Notes under the pieces: generated by a model | What the model saw: the letters and a program-made list of their open reading frames with translations, nothing else | The model's database searches: none | What the model was told of the DNA's origin: nothing | Assembly (NCBI GenBank): GCA_964570005.1 | Contig: CAZMWE010000057.1 | Coordinates: forward strand, 1-5,359 | Direction of reading: 5' to 3' | DNA length: 5,359 nucleotides | DNA from: JAJZCD01 sp964570005 | GTDB lineage: Bacteria > Patescibacteriota > Saccharimonadia > Saccharimonadales > UBA4665 | Program-made: the position numbers and the translations under genes | In this document: in pieces, positions 5,155 to 5,359 of the stretch | How positions within the stretch are numbered: position 1 is the first letter of the stretch | Layout: every line of letters begins with the position of its first letter

Positions 5155-5359
5155 ATGGAGTACATCCCCATTACGCATAAATTCGTGGCAGTCTTAAACA
5201 AGAAAATTCCCTCTGGTAATCTCATGAATGCATTGGCACATGCGACTGCCGGTCTGGCTGCGTCGTATGCTGTGCCTACTGAAATGCGCTTTGGAAGCTA
5301 CATTGACAAGGACGGGAACGAGCATAACAGTATATCCGATAACCCTTACATTATATTAA
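5155..5359 (+). CDS. DUF2000-family protein (Pth2-like fold), 3' end cut by window
   Basis: Sixty-eight codons are visible before the window ends. The start at ATG 5155 is well supported by AAAGGTGA 8 bases upstream. The sequence matches the DUF2000 pattern as I know it: an opening strand KFVAVLNKKIP (9-19), the helix NALAHATAGLA with Asn25 and His29, then FGSYIDKDGNEHNSI (46-60) and NPYIIL (63-68). DUF2000 proteins are about 130-160 residues and share the fold of peptidyl-tRNA hydrolase 2; the N..AH segment resembles the corresponding helix of Pth2. Their biochemical role is not established, so peptidyl-tRNA or related hydrolysis should not be assumed. It has no signal peptide and should be cytoplasmic. 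It is transcribed divergently from the lipoprotein gene, across a 247-base region, and its downstream neighbours are not visible. Confidence 0.83.
   Translation, partial: MEYIPITHKFVAVLNKKIPSGNLMNALAHATAGLAASYAVPTEMRFGSYIDKDGNEHNSISDNPYIIL

Overview
The window is about 5.4 kb of ordinary bacterial chromosome with roughly balanced base composition and the standard genetic code: TGA ends one of the genes and Trp is written TGG. The best guess for the source is a small-genome Patescibacteria/CPR bacterium of the Saccharibacteria (TM7) type. This rests on a MurE-like ligase that lacks the usual N-terminal UDP-binding domain and begins with a short helix (IEPTGH) before the P-loop, together with a short membrane-anchored lytic transglycosylase. 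The lineage is an inference from remembered family features, not a search result.

Left part (1-720, + strand): the C-terminal 93 residues of a CheY-like receiver domain, cut by the window edge, then a 103-residue protein with two membrane segments that has its own candidate -10 box and Shine-Dalgarno site. An apparently non-coding gap (721-882) separates it from the convergent block that follows.

Middle (883-4907, all on the - strand, so transcribed right to left): a small secreted lipoprotein of unknown function, a MurE-type Mur ligase, an alpha/beta-hydrolase-fold protein of unknown substrate, and a GH23/SLT lytic transglycosylase. The ligase makes the peptidoglycan stem peptide and the transglycosylase cleaves the glycan, so cell-wall metabolism is the one coherent theme. 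The gaps (81-180 bases) and the individual promoter-like boxes suggest mostly separate transcription units, not one tight operon.

Right part (4908-5359): a divergent intergenic region with promoter-like boxes facing both ways, then the first 68 codons of a DUF2000-family protein (peptidyl-tRNA hydrolase 2-like fold) running off the window on the + strand.

The most interesting signal is regulatory. Three of the - strand genes have no Shine-Dalgarno sequence but each has an extended -10 box (TGn followed by a TATAAT-like hexamer) ending 7-8 bases before the ATG, which is the geometry of leaderless mRNAs. The + strand genes beside them have ordinary Shine-Dalgarno leaders. The ligase also has unusual residues at its amino-acid specificity motif. 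I see no mobile element, CRISPR array, tRNA or rRNA, and no clear new multi-gene system.
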